DNA of 64,000 bases from Leisingera sp. S132 (GTDB lineage Bacteria > Pseudomonadota > Alphaproteobacteria > Rhodobacterales > Rhodobacteraceae), in contig NZ_CP083553.1 of assembly GCF_025144465.1 (NCBI RefSeq), positions 2,478,001 to 2,542,000 of the forward strand, given 5' to 3'. Under the pieces are notes generated by a model. The model saw only the letters and a list, made by a program, of their open reading frames with translations, searched no databases and had not been told where the DNA came from. Below, piece after piece: positions 11,412-20,055 of the stretch. How positions within the stretch are numbered: position 1 is the stretch's first letter; each line of letters opens with the position of its first letter. The position numbers and the translations under genes are program-made.

Positions 11412-12131
11412 TCACCCAGCCTCGCGCATCAGCACCTGCAGTTCACGTCCCAACGGGGCAGCCAGCGACACGCCGCGGCCGCTCATCCGCGCCTTGGAGG
11501 AAATCACCGATACCAGCTGCGGCAGCCGCCCCGGGCGGGTTTGCAGTACCGGCGAGCCGGAGGCGCCGAAATCGACCCGGCAAGTGGTGATGACCGACGT
11601 CTGGCGCGCCGCGATCACCTGGCAGGCGCTTTGCAGCCGGGGCGAGGTGGCGTTGCTGTGGGAATAGGACATCACATCCACCTGCGCGCCCTTCTGCGGC
11701 GCTGCGGCCAGCGACAGCGGGCGGATGACATCGCCGCTGATGGCCCGGTCCAGGCGCAGCACGGCAATGTCGGTTCCGGTCTGGAACTGGCTGGTCTGGC
11801 CATGGCGGTAGCCGGGGTGGATTACTGCCTTGGCCACCTTGCGCGCTGCCGTGGACTGGCGGCCGTTGAGTCCCGCCTCAAACTTGATGCTGCGCGGGTT
11901 CACGCGGCGGCCATGGCGGACGTCAAACAGGCAATGGGCGGCGGTCAGCACCAGATCCGGCGCAATCAGCGTCGCGGTGCACATGGCCCTGCCGCCGATG
12001 TTCAGCCGGCCCACGGCCTGCCAGCCCGGAACCGTCTGCACTGCGGCCCCCTGCCCATCTGCGGCGGCGCTGCCTGCGCTGCAGACGGTGGCGATGGCTA
12101 CGGCGGCGGCAATTCCAAGCAGTCGTTTCAT
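11412..12131 (-). CDS. Secreted trypsin-like serine protease
   Basis: The start is set at the ATG giving MKRLLGIAAAVAIATV, preceded by GGAG. This opens a typical Sec signal peptide that probably ends near AAADG. The mature part is a chymotrypsin-fold (S1) protease. The triad is visible: His in LTAAHCLFD near residue 65, Asp in GTDIAVLRLD near 120, Ser in FGASGSPVL near 190. The total is 239 residues, normal for the family. It stands alone between strong hairpins. The substrate is unknown, and periplasmic or extracellular action is inferred from the signal peptide. Confidence 0.9.
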   Translation of the reverse strand: MKRLLGIAAAVAIATVCSAGSAAADGQGAAVQTVPGWQAVGRLNIGGRAMCTATLIAPDLVLTAAHCLFDVRHGRRVNPRSIKFEAGLNGRQSTAARKVAKAVIHPGYRHGQTSQFQTGTDIAVLRLDRAISGDVIRPLSLAAAPQKGAQVDVMSYSHSNATSPRLQSACQVIAARQTSVITTCRVDFGASGSPVLQTRPGRLPQLVSVISSKARMSGRGVSLAAPLGRELQVLMREAG

Positions 12132-12570
12132 GTCACTCACTCCATGTTCCCACATCTCCAATGTCGGTGAGCTGTGCGGCTGGAATGGGGCCTGCTGCGG
12201 TGCCGCGCAGGCAGAAAGATGTGCAGAATAAGACAGGGTTAACAGTGCCTTAATAGGCGGGTATTTTGCCGCTGCCTCAGCGCGTAAACGCCTTATTTAC
12301 TTAACGGGCGTGATCAAATTTCGGAAAAACCCCTGAAAAAGACGCGAAAATCCGATCTGTTTCGTTAGGAGGAAAATCCGCGGTTTTCGCTGTTTTTACG
12401 CCTTTTCCTCCACCGCTGGTAACACCGCAGCCCAATTGCGGCGCAAACAAGCCTTAACAACCCGCTAATGCGCGGCCTCTGTGCCTGCCCAATTGCTTAA
12501 CCGCCAGCCACACCTATGGGATGAGCATGGAGGCAAGCGGCTCTCCCGTCTTTCCAGGCATGATCCGGAA
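12132..12570. other. Structured, AT-richer intergenic region without a recognisable gene
   Basis: About 440 bp separate the protease start from the arsH terminator. Base composition is clearly AT-richer than in neighbouring genes. GGAGGAAAA (12368-12376) pairs with TTTTCCTCC (12403-12411). Between and beside them lie further complementary tracts such as GCGAAAA with TTTTCGC. No ORF with a credible start was seen on either strand. It may hold promoters, an upstream regulatory region or a small RNA. Confidence 0.35.
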
Positions 12571-12598
12571 ACAAAGAAGCCCCGGCACCGCCGGGGCT
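12571..12598 (-). terminator. Terminator of the arsH unit
   Basis: AGCCCCGG (12578-12585) and CCGGGGCT (12591-12598) form an 8-bp stem with a 5-nt loop. On the minus strand the stem is followed by TTCTTTG, 33 bp after the arsH stop. Confidence 0.7.
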
Positions 12599-12630
12599 CT
12601 GTCAGCTTGATGTCAGGCAAACCCGCCCGC

Positions 12631-13359
12631 CTATTTCTGCGAGACCCGCCTGTGCACCTCTTCCGCGCTCTCCACCCGCTCAGAGTAGCGGTCCACCAGA
12701 TACGCCTTGCGGCCGCGCACCAGCCAGGTGAATTTGACCAGCTCTTCCATCACATCCACCAGGCGGCGGTAGAACGGGCCGTCGGGCAGGCGCTCGCCCT
12801 CTTCGAACTCCAGCCAGGCCTTGGGGATCGAGCTTTGGTTCGGGATTGTCAGCATCCGCATCCAGCGGCCCAGGATGCGCATCTGGTTCACGGCATTGAA
12901 GCTTTGCGACCCGCCCGACACCTGCATCACCGCCAGCGTCTTGCCTTGGGTGGTGCGGATGCCGCCCTGCAGGGACAGCGGCAGCCAGTCGATCTGCAGC
13001 TTCATGATGCCGGTCATCGCGCCGTGGCGCTCCGGGCTGGACCAGACCATGCCCTCGGACCAGACCGCCAGCTCGCGCAGCTCCGCCACCTTGGGATGCT
13101 CCGCCGCGCCCGCATCATCCGGCAGCGGCAGGCCGGACGGGTCGAATATCCGCGTCTCGCAGCCCAGGGCGCGAAGCACCCGCGCCGCCTCTTCCGCGGC
13201 CTTGCGGGAATAGCTCACCGCACGCAGGCTGCCGTACAGCAGCAGGATGCGCGGCGGGTGGCGCGGATCACCGGGTGCGGCCAGCAAGTCCACGTCAGCC
13301 GGATGCAGCTGATCCGCCGCTATTCCGGGCAGATCGCTCAGGTCAGGGCTGTCAGGCAC
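12631..13359 (-). CDS. arsH: ArsH-type NADPH-dependent FMN reductase
   Basis: This 242-residue flavodoxin-fold protein matches ArsH, which reduces azo dyes, quinones or metals and can oxidise trivalent organoarsenicals. The FMN phosphate loop is [14 protein letters not shown] near residue 40. Further signatures are [20 protein letters not shown] near 105 and [24 protein letters not shown] near 145. Its first codons overlap the end of an HTH gene by 8 bp, so both are probably cotranscribed. No arsR, arsB or arsC is in the window, so a role in general redox defence is as likely as arsenic resistance. Confidence 0.9.
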   Translation of the reverse strand: MPDSPDLSDLPGIAADQLHPADVDLLAAPGDPRHPPRILLLYGSLRAVSYSRKAAEEAARVLRALGCETRIFDPSGLPLPDDAGAAEHPKVAELRELAVWSEGMVWSSPERHGAMTGIMKLQIDWLPLSLQGGIRTTQGKTLAVMQVSGGSQSFNAVNQMRILGRWMRMLTIPNQSSIPKAWLEFEEGERLPDGPFYRRLVDVMEELVKFTWLVRGRKAYLVDRYSERVESAEEVHRRVSQK

Positions 13360-13816
13360 TTTCTTCTTCCAGGTGCAGCTTCATGTCCAAGAGCACCTGC
13401 TGCAGCAGCACGGTTTCGCGCAACAGGCGTTTTGCCTCGTTGACGGTGATGATGCCGTCTTCCATCGCAGACTGGTATTCGCACATCAGCTGGGCAAACC
13501 GCTGGCTGAGGGCGATCACATCGGAATTGACGCCGCCGCTGCGGCCGGTTTCCTCAGCACTGCCGTTGCCGTTGTAGGACAGCGTGATGTTTTTCAGATC
13601 CGCCAGCGCCGAGGTCACATGCGGATAGGAGGCCGCGCTTTCCAGCTTGGCCACAGCATCCACCGGCATGAACCGGTCGGCATGTTCGGCATTGTCCGAA
13701 TAATACCGGCCCAATGTGGCCTTGGATTTGCCGGTGATCTGGCAGGCAGCTTCAATGCCCACATCCTTGACCAGCGCCTCGGTGTGCTTTTTCAGATACG
13801 TCCCGATTTCCGCCAT
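13352..13816 (-). CDS. Putative helix-turn-helix protein, co-operonic with arsH
   Basis: The 154-residue protein starts at the ATG giving [15 protein letters not shown], with AGGAA just upstream; an earlier in-frame start lacks such support. Residues 20-40 ([20 protein letters not shown]) read like a helix-turn-helix with a [11 protein letters not shown] recognition segment, similar in style to phage repressors. The C-terminal half is helical and acidic and may oligomerise. The gene overlaps arsH by 8 bp and may regulate that unit. The family was not identified with certainty. Confidence 0.65.
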   Translation of the reverse strand: MAEIGTYLKKHTEALVKDVGIEAACQITGKSKATLGRYYSDNAEHADRFMPVDAVAKLESAASYPHVTSALADLKNITLSYNGNGSAEETGRSGGVNSDVIALSQRFAQLMCEYQSAMEDGIITVNEAKRLLRETVLLQQVLLDMKLHLEEESA

Positions 13817-14188
13817 AAATTTCCTGCCTGGCTTGACCCGCCGTGCCCCCATGGGGAACGAACCAGTTAATTTCCCATATCCGAGTTGTAGAGGAATTGC
13901 GATACCTTATCCATCCCTCAGGTTTTCAGGGATTTAGCAAGTGACATGGTGCAATTGGCATCTGTTGTCCAGTGCAAAGCAGGATGGGTGAGTGACGTCC
14001 TGCCTTTCAGGGTAATTGGTCTGCCCGGAACTTGTGCTCTCCGGGGCAAATGGCGTTGGCCGCCAAAAGGGGTTTTGTTCCACCCTGGCCGCGCCTGCCC
14101 CGGGGGGCCTTCCGGCGCCCCGGCTGGGCCGCCCTGCCCTCCAAGAATCCGGTTTCCCCGGCGCCCCCTTGCAGGTAAACCCGCCGCC

Positions 14189-14794
14189 ATGGCCAAGCTC
14201 TATTTCAACTATTCCACCATGAACGCGGGCAAGTCGACGGTGCTGCTGCAGGCGTCGCACAACTACCGTGAAAACCACATGGAGACCTACCTGCTGACCG
14301 CCCGTCTGGACGACCGGGCCGGCACCGGCAGGATCGCCTCGCGCATCGGCATCGGCGAGGAGGCGGACATGTTCTCTGCCGGCGACGACCTCTATGCCCG
14401 TATCGAGGCGCGCCTGGCCCAAGGCCCGGTTGCCGCGATTTTTGTCGATGAGGCGCAGTTCCTGGAACCGGAACAGGTCTGGCAGCTGGCCCGCGTGGTC
14501 GATGACCTGCGGGTGCCGGTCCTGGCCTACGGGCTGCGGGTGGATTTTCAGGGCAAACTCTTTCCCGGCTCTGCCACCCTCCTGGCGCTGGCCGATGAGA
14601 TGCGCGAGGTGCGCACCATCTGCCATTGCGGCAAGAAGGCCACGATGGTGGTGCGCCAGGACGATCAGGGCCAGGTTCTGACCGAGGGCGACCAGGTGCA
14701 GATCGGCGGCAATGAAACCTATGTCTCGCTCTGCCGCCGCCACTGGCGCGAGGCGGTGGGCGATACCCCCAAAGACAGAACAGCCGCCCCGTAG
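14189..14794 (+). CDS. tdk: Thymidine kinase
   Basis: The protein phosphorylates thymidine with ATP in nucleotide salvage (class II, TK1-like). The start is the ATG giving MAKLYFNYSTMNAGKST, which contains the P-loop. The DEAQF motif lies near residue 88, and the zinc-binding lasso is marked by CHCGKK near 150 and SLCRRHW near 185. The 201 residues are normal for the family. The 372-bp gap 13817-14188 upstream separates it from the divergent HTH gene; its left part is AT-richer and probably holds both promoters, and its right half is GC-rich without a credible ORF. Confidence 0.95.
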   Translation: MAKLYFNYSTMNAGKSTVLLQASHNYRENHMETYLLTARLDDRAGTGRIASRIGIGEEADMFSAGDDLYARIEARLAQGPVAAIFVDEAQFLEPEQVWQLARVVDDLRVPVLAYGLRVDFQGKLFPGSATLLALADEMREVRTICHCGKKATMVVRQDDQGQVLTEGDQVQIGGNETYVSLCRRHWREAVGDTPKDRTAAP

Positions 14795-14803
14795 GGCGGC
14801 TGC
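14781..14803. terminator. Hairpin shared by convergent tdk and 2-hydroxyacid dehydrogenase genes
   Basis: CAGCCGCCC and GGGCGGCTG pair around CGTA. The left arm includes the last tdk codons, and the loop edge includes its TAG. There is no strong T-run, so termination may be partial or in both directions. Confidence 0.45.
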
Positions 14804-14831
14804 ATCATTCCGGCTGCCCGTCCGGCTTGGC

Positions 14832-15785
14832 TCAGACCCGGTTCGGCAGCGCCGCGCCGGCCAGATAGGCGGCGACATTGTCCAGCGCCATATGGCCCAT
14901 GTTGCTGCGCACCTCCTCGGTCGCGGTGCCCAGATGCGGCAGCAGGGTAGCGTTGTCCAGATCAATCAGCGCCTGCGGCACCTTGGGCTCGAACTCATAG
15001 ACGTCCAGACCCGCGCCGCCGATACGGCGGTTTTGCAGCGCCTCGATCAGCGCCGCCTCCTCCACCACTTCGCCGCGGGCGATGTTGATCAGATGCGCAT
15101 GGGACTGCATGGCGTTCAGCACACCGGCGTTGATCATATGCGTGGTCTCAGGCCCGCCCGGCACCGCCACCACCAGGAAATCCACCTCGCCCGCCATGGC
15201 AATCAGGCTTTCGGCGCGGTCCGCGGGGAAGTCCAGATCCTTGGGGGAGCGCGCCACATAGGACACGTCCATGCCGAACCCGAAATGGCAGCGCCGCGCA
15301 ATCGCCTGGCCGATGCGGCCCATGCCGGCGATGCCGACGCGCTTGCCGGTGGCGTGCAGGCCCAGCATCTGGGTCGGGTGCCAGCCCTCCCAATCGCCCT
15401 TGCGCAGCATCCGCTCGCCCTCAGAGGCGCGGCGCGCCGACATCAGGATCAGCGTCATCGCGATATCGGCGGTGGCATCGGTCACCGCGCCCGGCGTATT
15501 GGTCACCTCGACACCCGCCGCCCGCGCAGCCTCGACGTCGATATGGTTGTAGCCAACGCCGAAGTTGGCCAGCAGCTTGCAGCGCGGTGTGCCCGCCTTG
15601 GCAAAGATCTCCGCCGTGAACCTGTCGCCCAGCGTCGGCACCACGATGTCGAAGTCGCGCAGTGCACGCAGCATCTCCGCCTCGCTCATCACCGCGTTGG
15701 TCTCGCGGATTTCCAGATCAGCAAAGGCCTCCCGCGCCCGTGCCGTGACCGCTGCCGTCATCGGCCGCGCAATCCAGATTTTCAT
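14832..15785 (-). CDS. D-isomer-specific 2-hydroxyacid dehydrogenase (glyoxylate/hydroxypyruvate reductase-like)
   Basis: The 317-residue NAD(P)-dependent enzyme starts at MKIWIARPMTAAV, behind an AGGAGG site that overlaps the end of csaA. It has the substrate-domain block LLANFGVGYNHID near residue 75, the Rossmann signature VGIAGMGRIGQAIARR near 150, and the catalytic region with NIARGEVVEEAAL near 235, then GLDVYEFEP and the histidine in LLPHLGTAT near 285. A role reducing glyoxylate or hydroxypyruvate is most likely. The substrate cannot be fixed from sequence. It follows csaA by one base. Confidence 0.9.
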   Translation of the reverse strand: MKIWIARPMTAAVTARAREAFADLEIRETNAVMSEAEMLRALRDFDIVVPTLGDRFTAEIFAKAGTPRCKLLANFGVGYNHIDVEAARAAGVEVTNTPGAVTDATADIAMTLILMSARRASEGERMLRKGDWEGWHPTQMLGLHATGKRVGIAGMGRIGQAIARRCHFGFGMDVSYVARSPKDLDFPADRAESLIAMAGEVDFLVVAVPGGPETTHMINAGVLNAMQSHAHLINIARGEVVEEAALIEALQNRRIGGAGLDVYEFEPKVPQALIDLDNATLLPHLGTATEEVRSNMGHMALDNVAAYLAGAALPNRV

Positions 15786-15786
15786 T

Positions 15787-16125
15787 TCAGTGCATCCTCC
15801 CGCCCAGCGGGACCTGTCCATCGGGACCCGCCAGGAATATCTCTCCGTTTTCATCCGGCAGGCCCAGCACCAGGATCTCTGACAGGAACTTGCCGATCTG
15901 CCGCGGCGGGAAGTTTACGACGGCCAGAACCTGCTTGCCCACCAGCGTTTCCGGCATGTAATGCGCCGTAATCTGCGCTGAGCTCTTTTTTACGCCAAGA
16001 TCCGGCCCGAAATCGACCCAGAGCTTGATTGCCGGCTTGCGCGCCTCGGGAAACGGCTCCGCACGGACCACTTCGCCGACGCGGATGTCGACCTTCATGA
16101 AGTCGTCGAAATTGATCTCAGCCAC
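15787..16125 (-). CDS. csaA: CsaA-type tRNA-binding protein
   Basis: The 112-residue protein consists of a single OB-fold tRNA-binding domain, like the C-terminal domain of MetRS. Characteristic stretches are FMKVDIRVGEVVRAEPFPEARKPA near the start and VVNFPPRQIGKFLSEILVLG near residue 75. CsaA is described as a secretion-related chaperone or tRNA-binding protein. Translation starts with GTG and overlaps the stop of proC by 8 bp; the dehydrogenase follows after one base. The three genes form one transcription unit. Confidence 0.92.
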   Translation of the reverse strand: MAEINFDDFMKVDIRVGEVVRAEPFPEARKPAIKLWVDFGPDLGVKKSSAQITAHYMPETLVGKQVLAVVNFPPRQIGKFLSEILVLGLPDENGEIFLAGPDGQVPLGGRMH

Positions 16126-16933
16126 GCGACAGCTCCTTGGAGCGGTTGGTGGCCGCTGCCACCGCGCGGTTCAGCAGTGCCGGGAAGCCGTCGTCATCAT
16201 CCATCAGCACCTCCAAAGCGGCCTGGGTGGTGCCATTGGGGCTGGTCACATTGACGCGCAGCTGGCTGGGGCTTTCCTCTGCCGCCTCTGCCAGCGCGCC
16301 GGCGCCAGCGACGGTTGCCTTGGCCAGCTGCATCGCCAGCTCTGCTGGCAGCCCCTGCGCCTCGCCCGCAACGGCCAGCGTCTCGATCAGGTGAAAGACG
16401 TAGGCGGGACCGGAGCCGCTGACGCCGGTGACCGCATCCATCTGGCCCTCGTTTTCCAGCCGCACCACCTGCCCCACGGCCTTGAGCAGCCCCTCGGCGC
16501 GGTCCAGATCCGCATCGCCTGCATGGGTATTGCCGATGATCGCGGTAATGCCCCGGCCCACGGCGGCCGGCGTGTTCGGCATCGCGCGGACAATGGGCGA
16601 CTGCGCGCCCAGAACATCCTCAAAGGTTGCGATCGAGGTGCCTGCCGCCACCGAGATGAACAGGGTGGAGCCATTGCCGTAGCTTTGGAGCGTTGGCAGC
16701 GCCTCGCCCATCATCTGCGGCTTCACGGCAATCAGGACGATTCCCGGCGCTGCGGGCAGTTCTGCGTTGATACGGACGCCGGTGCCCTTCAGCCAGTCCG
16801 ACGGGTTCGGATCGATCACCCAGACCGAGGATGCGGGCAATCCGCCCTCCAGCCATCCGGCCAGCATCGCCGATCCCATCTTGCCGCAGCCCAGCAGCAC
16901 CAGGCCGCGTGCAGCAATATCCTGCATATCCAT
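16118..16933 (-). CDS. proC: Pyrroline-5-carboxylate reductase
   Basis: ProC reduces pyrroline-5-carboxylate to proline with NAD(P)H. The 271 residues open with a Rossmann fold (LVLLGCGKMGSAMLAGW, about residues 10-26), followed by VIDPNPSDW and LIAVKPQMM. RAMPNTPAAVGRGITAI lies near residue 115, and the C-terminal dimerisation signature AVTGVSGSGPAYVFHLIETL near 160. GGGGAGGGGC precedes the ATG. It heads the proC-csaA-dehydrogenase unit, downstream of ybjN. Confidence 0.96.
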   Translation of the reverse strand: MDMQDIAARGLVLLGCGKMGSAMLAGWLEGGLPASSVWVIDPNPSDWLKGTGVRINAELPAAPGIVLIAVKPQMMGEALPTLQSYGNGSTLFISVAAGTSIATFEDVLGAQSPIVRAMPNTPAAVGRGITAIIGNTHAGDADLDRAEGLLKAVGQVVRLENEGQMDAVTGVSGSGPAYVFHLIETLAVAGEAQGLPAELAMQLAKATVAGAGALAEAAEESPSQLRVNVTSPNGTTQAALEVLMDDDDGFPALLNRAVAAATNRSKELSRG

Positions 16934-16972
16934 CTTTAGCCCCTCCCCTCGAATTCAGGTTCAGGGCAAGGT

Positions 16973-17473
16973 TTACGCCCGGCCGTAGGCCTCTGCAATG
17001 GCGACCTGCATCGCCTCCTGCGGGCTGCGCTGTCCCCAAACCGCCAGCTGGATCGCCGGATAGTAGCGTTCCGCATTGGCGACGGCTGCATTCAGCATCG
17101 CGTCGATCTGCTGCGGGCTTGCCATCTGGCCGCCGGACAGCATCAGCCCGTACCGGAACAGCATCAGCTTGTGGTCAGCCCAATAGGTGAAGGAGCCCTC
17201 CCAGCACTGATCGTTCATGCTGTTGATCAGCTCATACAGCCGCGGCAGCTCCGCCTCCGGCGGCTCCATCTCAAAGCTGCAGACCAGCCGCAGGCATTCC
17301 TCATAGCCCGACCAGGCCAGGGTCAGCGAATAGGTGCGCCACTGCCCTTCCACCGACATCGCGATCTGATCGTCCCCGACCCTGTCGAAGTCCCAGTCGT
17401 GGTGCGACGCCAAGGTCTCGACAATGTCGATCGGATGGACGTCTTCTTCCAGGTGAAGCTCGGATAGTGCCAT
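16973..17473 (-). CDS. YbjN domain protein
   Basis: The 166-residue soluble acidic protein matches the YbjN family, thought to act as chaperone-like or regulatory factors resembling type III secretion chaperones. Family-like stretches are DDQIAMSVEGQWRTYSLTLAW near residue 35 and LPRLYELINSMNDQCWEGSFTYW near 80. It lies 39 bp before proC on the same strand and may share its transcript. The cellular role is unknown. Confidence 0.85.
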   Translation of the reverse strand: MALSELHLEEDVHPIDIVETLASHHDWDFDRVGDDQIAMSVEGQWRTYSLTLAWSGYEECLRLVCSFEMEPPEAELPRLYELINSMNDQCWEGSFTYWADHKLMLFRYGLMLSGGQMASPQQIDAMLNAAVANAERYYPAIQLAVWGQRSPQEAMQVAIAEAYGRA

Positions 17474-17612
17474 GATGCCACCTCTCTCTTTTGCCTAGCA
17501 CACCAGGGCCCATAGGCGCCCTATAGCTAGGTTTTTGTGCTACGGGCCGGGGAGGCATCCCCGCTCCCATACTAGATATGGTGGAGCTGAAAAGGTGATC
17601 TGGCAACCCTTT

Positions 17613-17666
17613 ATTTAGGGGATAACTGCAATAACTTGTGGATGAACAATCCACAGCCCCCTAAAT
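17613..17666. other. Nested inverted repeats in an AT-rich intergenic stretch
   Basis: The outer arms ATTTAGGGG (17613-17621) and CCCCTAAAT (17658-17666) enclose a second hairpin, TGTGGAT (17637-17643) with ATCCACA (17649-17655) and a 5-nt loop. The gap 17474-17758 lies upstream of ybjN and downstream of the cyclase-like gene and has no credible ORF. The form could be a structured RNA leader, a small RNA, or a paired protein-binding site. Confidence 0.45.
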
Positions 17667-17758
17667 GCCGGCTGCGCGACTATGACGCCACCAGCCGCTG
17701 AGGTAAACCCCGGACAGCCGCGTGAACCCGGTCATTTGTATGCTGTGAAGGCCTGCGC

Positions 17759-18835
17759 TCAGGACAGCCGCGACACCTGCAGATCCATCGCGTCAAAGGA
17801 CACCGGCCAGAATTCCGACAGGAATCCGGCCCCCTCCTGCTCGGAAGCCTCAGAGCGGTTGCCCGCGCGGTCATAGGCCCGGCCCATAGTATAGCGCAGC
17901 GCGGTCCCGTCACCGTCCGGCGTCAGGTGGTAAGTCTCAGGCAGCTCAACGCCCTCCCGTGCGGGGTCCTTGATCCGGGTCGAGAAATAGTCAAACGGCT
18001 GCCAGTCCGTGATCCTGTAGACAAACTCCGCCAGCGAATGGGCACAGTGATAGACCGATCCCGGCCCCAGGCGGCCCTGCGGGTTATCCATGTCAATGGC
18101 GCTGACGCTGTCCATCCACCGCAGCTTGAACTCCGGCGCGGTCAGCGCTTCCCAGATCAGCTGCGGCGCTGCGTCGAACCGGCGCCGGTAGGTCCAGACC
18201 CCATCGGCCTCCTCCAGGAAATCCCGCTCCTGCCCGGCACGGAAGTGCTCCCAGGCGCGGGCCAGGTCATAGACCTGCATGGAGACATCGCCGAAATGCT
18301 CGATGGCCTGCGCATAGGGCTGCATCGCCGCCTGCAGCTGCATCTCCTCTACCGCCGCATCGCTGAACAGCGCATAGCTGCGCACGCCGGTTTCCGCCGC
18401 GGCCTCTGTCTTGGTCATCCGGTGCACCAGGATCACGTCAGCCCCGGACAGATCCTTGACCGGCCCCACCTGCATCTCCTCAAAGGCGCCGTAGTGGACG
18501 ATTACCTTCAGGTCCAGCCCGCCCGCATTGGCGCAGGCGCGGCAGGGGCATGTGGTATTGGCCACGATATCCTGCCGCCGTCCGGCAAAGGCATTGTACA
18601 GGTTCTCGCAAAACGTCAGCAGCAGATCGCCGGAGACCAGCTCAGCCCGGGATGAATAGGCCAGCACCGCGTCGCCTTCCAGCTTCCAGAAGTGCAGCGG
18701 TTCGCCAACCTGCTCTGCCACCGCCTGCAGCAGCGACTGCAGGATGGGATTGGCATGGTCCAGCTCCGAAGAGGTCAGAAACTGGGTGTACCCGGAAATA
18801 TCCGCAATCAGCATATAGCCGTTTTGTGCCGCCAT
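17759..18835 (-). CDS. DUF2652 cyclase-like domain fused to a SRPBCC domain
   Basis: The 358-residue protein starts at MAAQNGYMLIADISGYTQFL. Residues 1-200 match DUF2652, related to class III nucleotide cyclases: ADISGYTQFL takes the place of the metal-binding loop, with FWKLEGDAVLAYS near 50 and the CPCRACANAG cysteine cluster near 105. Residues 215-350 form a START/SRPBCC ligand-binding domain (RRRFDAAPQLIWEALTAPEFKLRWMDSV). Nucleotide cyclase activity is doubtful; the protein may be a ligand-responsive cyclase relative. It stands alone behind a structured gap. Confidence 0.8.
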   Translation of the reverse strand: MAAQNGYMLIADISGYTQFLTSSELDHANPILQSLLQAVAEQVGEPLHFWKLEGDAVLAYSSRAELVSGDLLLTFCENLYNAFAGRRQDIVANTTCPCRACANAGGLDLKVIVHYGAFEEMQVGPVKDLSGADVILVHRMTKTEAAAETGVRSYALFSDAAVEEMQLQAAMQPYAQAIEHFGDVSMQVYDLARAWEHFRAGQERDFLEEADGVWTYRRRFDAAPQLIWEALTAPEFKLRWMDSVSAIDMDNPQGRLGPGSVYHCAHSLAEFVYRITDWQPFDYFSTRIKDPAREGVELPETYHLTPDGDGTALRYTMGRAYDRAGNRSEASEQEGAGFLSEFWPVSFDAMDLQVSRLS

Positions 18836-19055
18836 CGTCTCTGTCCCCCGCCTAACACACCCGGGCGCCGCCAAAGCAGCCCGGGACCAGTATAGCAGAA
18901 CATATCGGACATGGCGCATGGGTGGCCGCCCCGTCCGCCAAAGACCGCAGGTCAAGGAGGGCAGTATTAATATGCATTTACAATGCCTATTATTTCACCT
19001 AAAGATTCTGAACAAGCACTGCGAATACCTATTAAACCCGCAAAGGAGCACGCCC

Positions 19056-19211
19056 ATGACCCTCTCCGAAGCCTTCCTCTGGCCCGGAACCAAAGTCTGT
19101 GAACGCCTGGGGGTCGACCCGGAGGGCGAGGCCGGGCTGATCCGCTGGATGGTCAATACCCTGGTCTACCTGATCCTCAGCCTGACCGGCGTCTGGATCT
19201 TCGCCGTTTGA
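19056..19211 (+). CDS. Small inner-membrane protein, function unknown
   Basis: The 51-residue ORF starts with ATG nine bases after AAAGGAG and ends with TGA at 19209. The N-terminal half is soluble (MTLSEAFLWPGTKVCERLG), and the C-terminal MVNTLVYLILSLTGVWIFAV is one membrane segment. The ribosome site and the AT-rich upstream stretch (18960-19040) support expression. An upstream in-frame ATG lacks a ribosome site. No family was recognised. Confidence 0.65.
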   Translation: MTLSEAFLWPGTKVCERLGVDPEGEAGLIRWMVNTLVYLILSLTGVWIFAV

Positions 19212-19318
19212 CCGCAGGCCGGGCGCAGCCCCGGCTTCCCCGCAGCCGTCCCGGGCTTCTGTGCCATGTCCGGCGTCCGGATCTGCCCGCTTGCCGCCGC
19301 AGCAGGCGGGCAGTGCCT

Positions 19319-19870
19319 TCAGCGGAAGGCCGGACCGTGCGCCCAGACGGTCAGCGACTTGCGCTCGCCGCGGGTGACCGGCGTCACCTGATGCAGCAGG
19401 AAGCTGGGGAACACCGTAGCGCTGCCCTGCACCCGGCTGGCGGCCACCACATGGGCGCCGGGCATGATCTCCAGATCACCGCCGTCATAGGATCCGGGCT
19501 TGCTCAGCTGCACCACCAGGCTCAGCTTGCGCTTGCCTGCCACCGGACCGTCGCCAATGTCGGAGTGCCAGGCGAAATGGCCGCCGTCCCTGGCCTTGTA
19601 GCTGGCCGCCTGCGGGCTTTCAGCAAACTCGCGCAGGTCAAAGCCGAACCGCTCCTTGTTGGCGCGCCGCACCACAGAGATCAGCCGGTCCATCACCCAG
19701 CTGGTCCCCGGCACATCATCCAGCCACACCACACTGCCCCGGCGCAGGTTGTGATCGCGGGTCTGACCCACCAGCAGCGCCTCGCTGTCCGGCGCCTCCT
19801 CTGATTTGCGGATGATCTCCGCGCATTCCTGCGTGCTGAACGCCCCCGGCACCGTAAAGACAGACACCAT
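19319..19870 (-). CDS. Fe(II)/2-oxoglutarate-dependent dioxygenase, prolyl 4-hydroxylase-like
   Basis: The start is the ATG giving MVSVFTVPGAFST, behind GAGGGA; further upstream the frame runs through repetitive palindromic DNA. The 183-residue protein has the double-stranded beta-helix iron site: HSDIGDG near residue 110 supplies His and Asp, SFLLHQVTPV near 160 the second His, and RGERKSLTVW the 2-oxoglutarate-binding Arg. It resembles PiuC and bacterial P4H domain proteins. The substrate is unknown. Confidence 0.88.
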   Translation of the reverse strand: MVSVFTVPGAFSTQECAEIIRKSEEAPDSEALLVGQTRDHNLRRGSVVWLDDVPGTSWVMDRLISVVRRANKERFGFDLREFAESPQAASYKARDGGHFAWHSDIGDGPVAGKRKLSLVVQLSKPGSYDGGDLEIMPGAHVVAASRVQGSATVFPSFLLHQVTPVTRGERKSLTVWAHGPAFR

Positions 19871-19906
19871 GCTGTGATCCCTCTGATGAAGCTGAGGCAG
19901 CATGTA

Positions 19907-19948
19907 CCGCGGGGCCCGCAAACTGCTGCGCAGTTTTCGACCCCGCGG
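19907..19948. repeat. Nested palindrome upstream of the dioxygenase gene
   Basis: CCGCGGGG (19907-19914) pairs with CCCCGCGG (19941-19948). Inside, AAACTGC (19920-19926) pairs with GCAGTTT (19930-19936). It lies just upstream of the dioxygenase start in the 265-bp gap 19871-20135, which has no credible ORF. The CCCCGCGGACGG end resembles part of repeat family A. Confidence 0.5.
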
Positions 19949-20055
19949 ACGGAAAGCGACCTGTTTCCATCCACGGGCCCGCAGGGCAGCCATGCGCGCA
20001 GTGCAGAGGTTTCCAGCCGGGCGGGCAGCCTGCACCGCCCGGGACCTCCAAGGCA

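Noticed and set aside
12631..13816. Arsenic resistance island
   Set aside because: Only arsH and an HTH gene are present; arsR, arsB/acr3 and arsC are absent, so a complete resistance unit is not supported here.
13946..14188. 81-residue extension of thymidine kinase
   Set aside because: The family starts at MAKLYFNYSTMNAGKST; upstream residues are Pro/Gly-rich noise.
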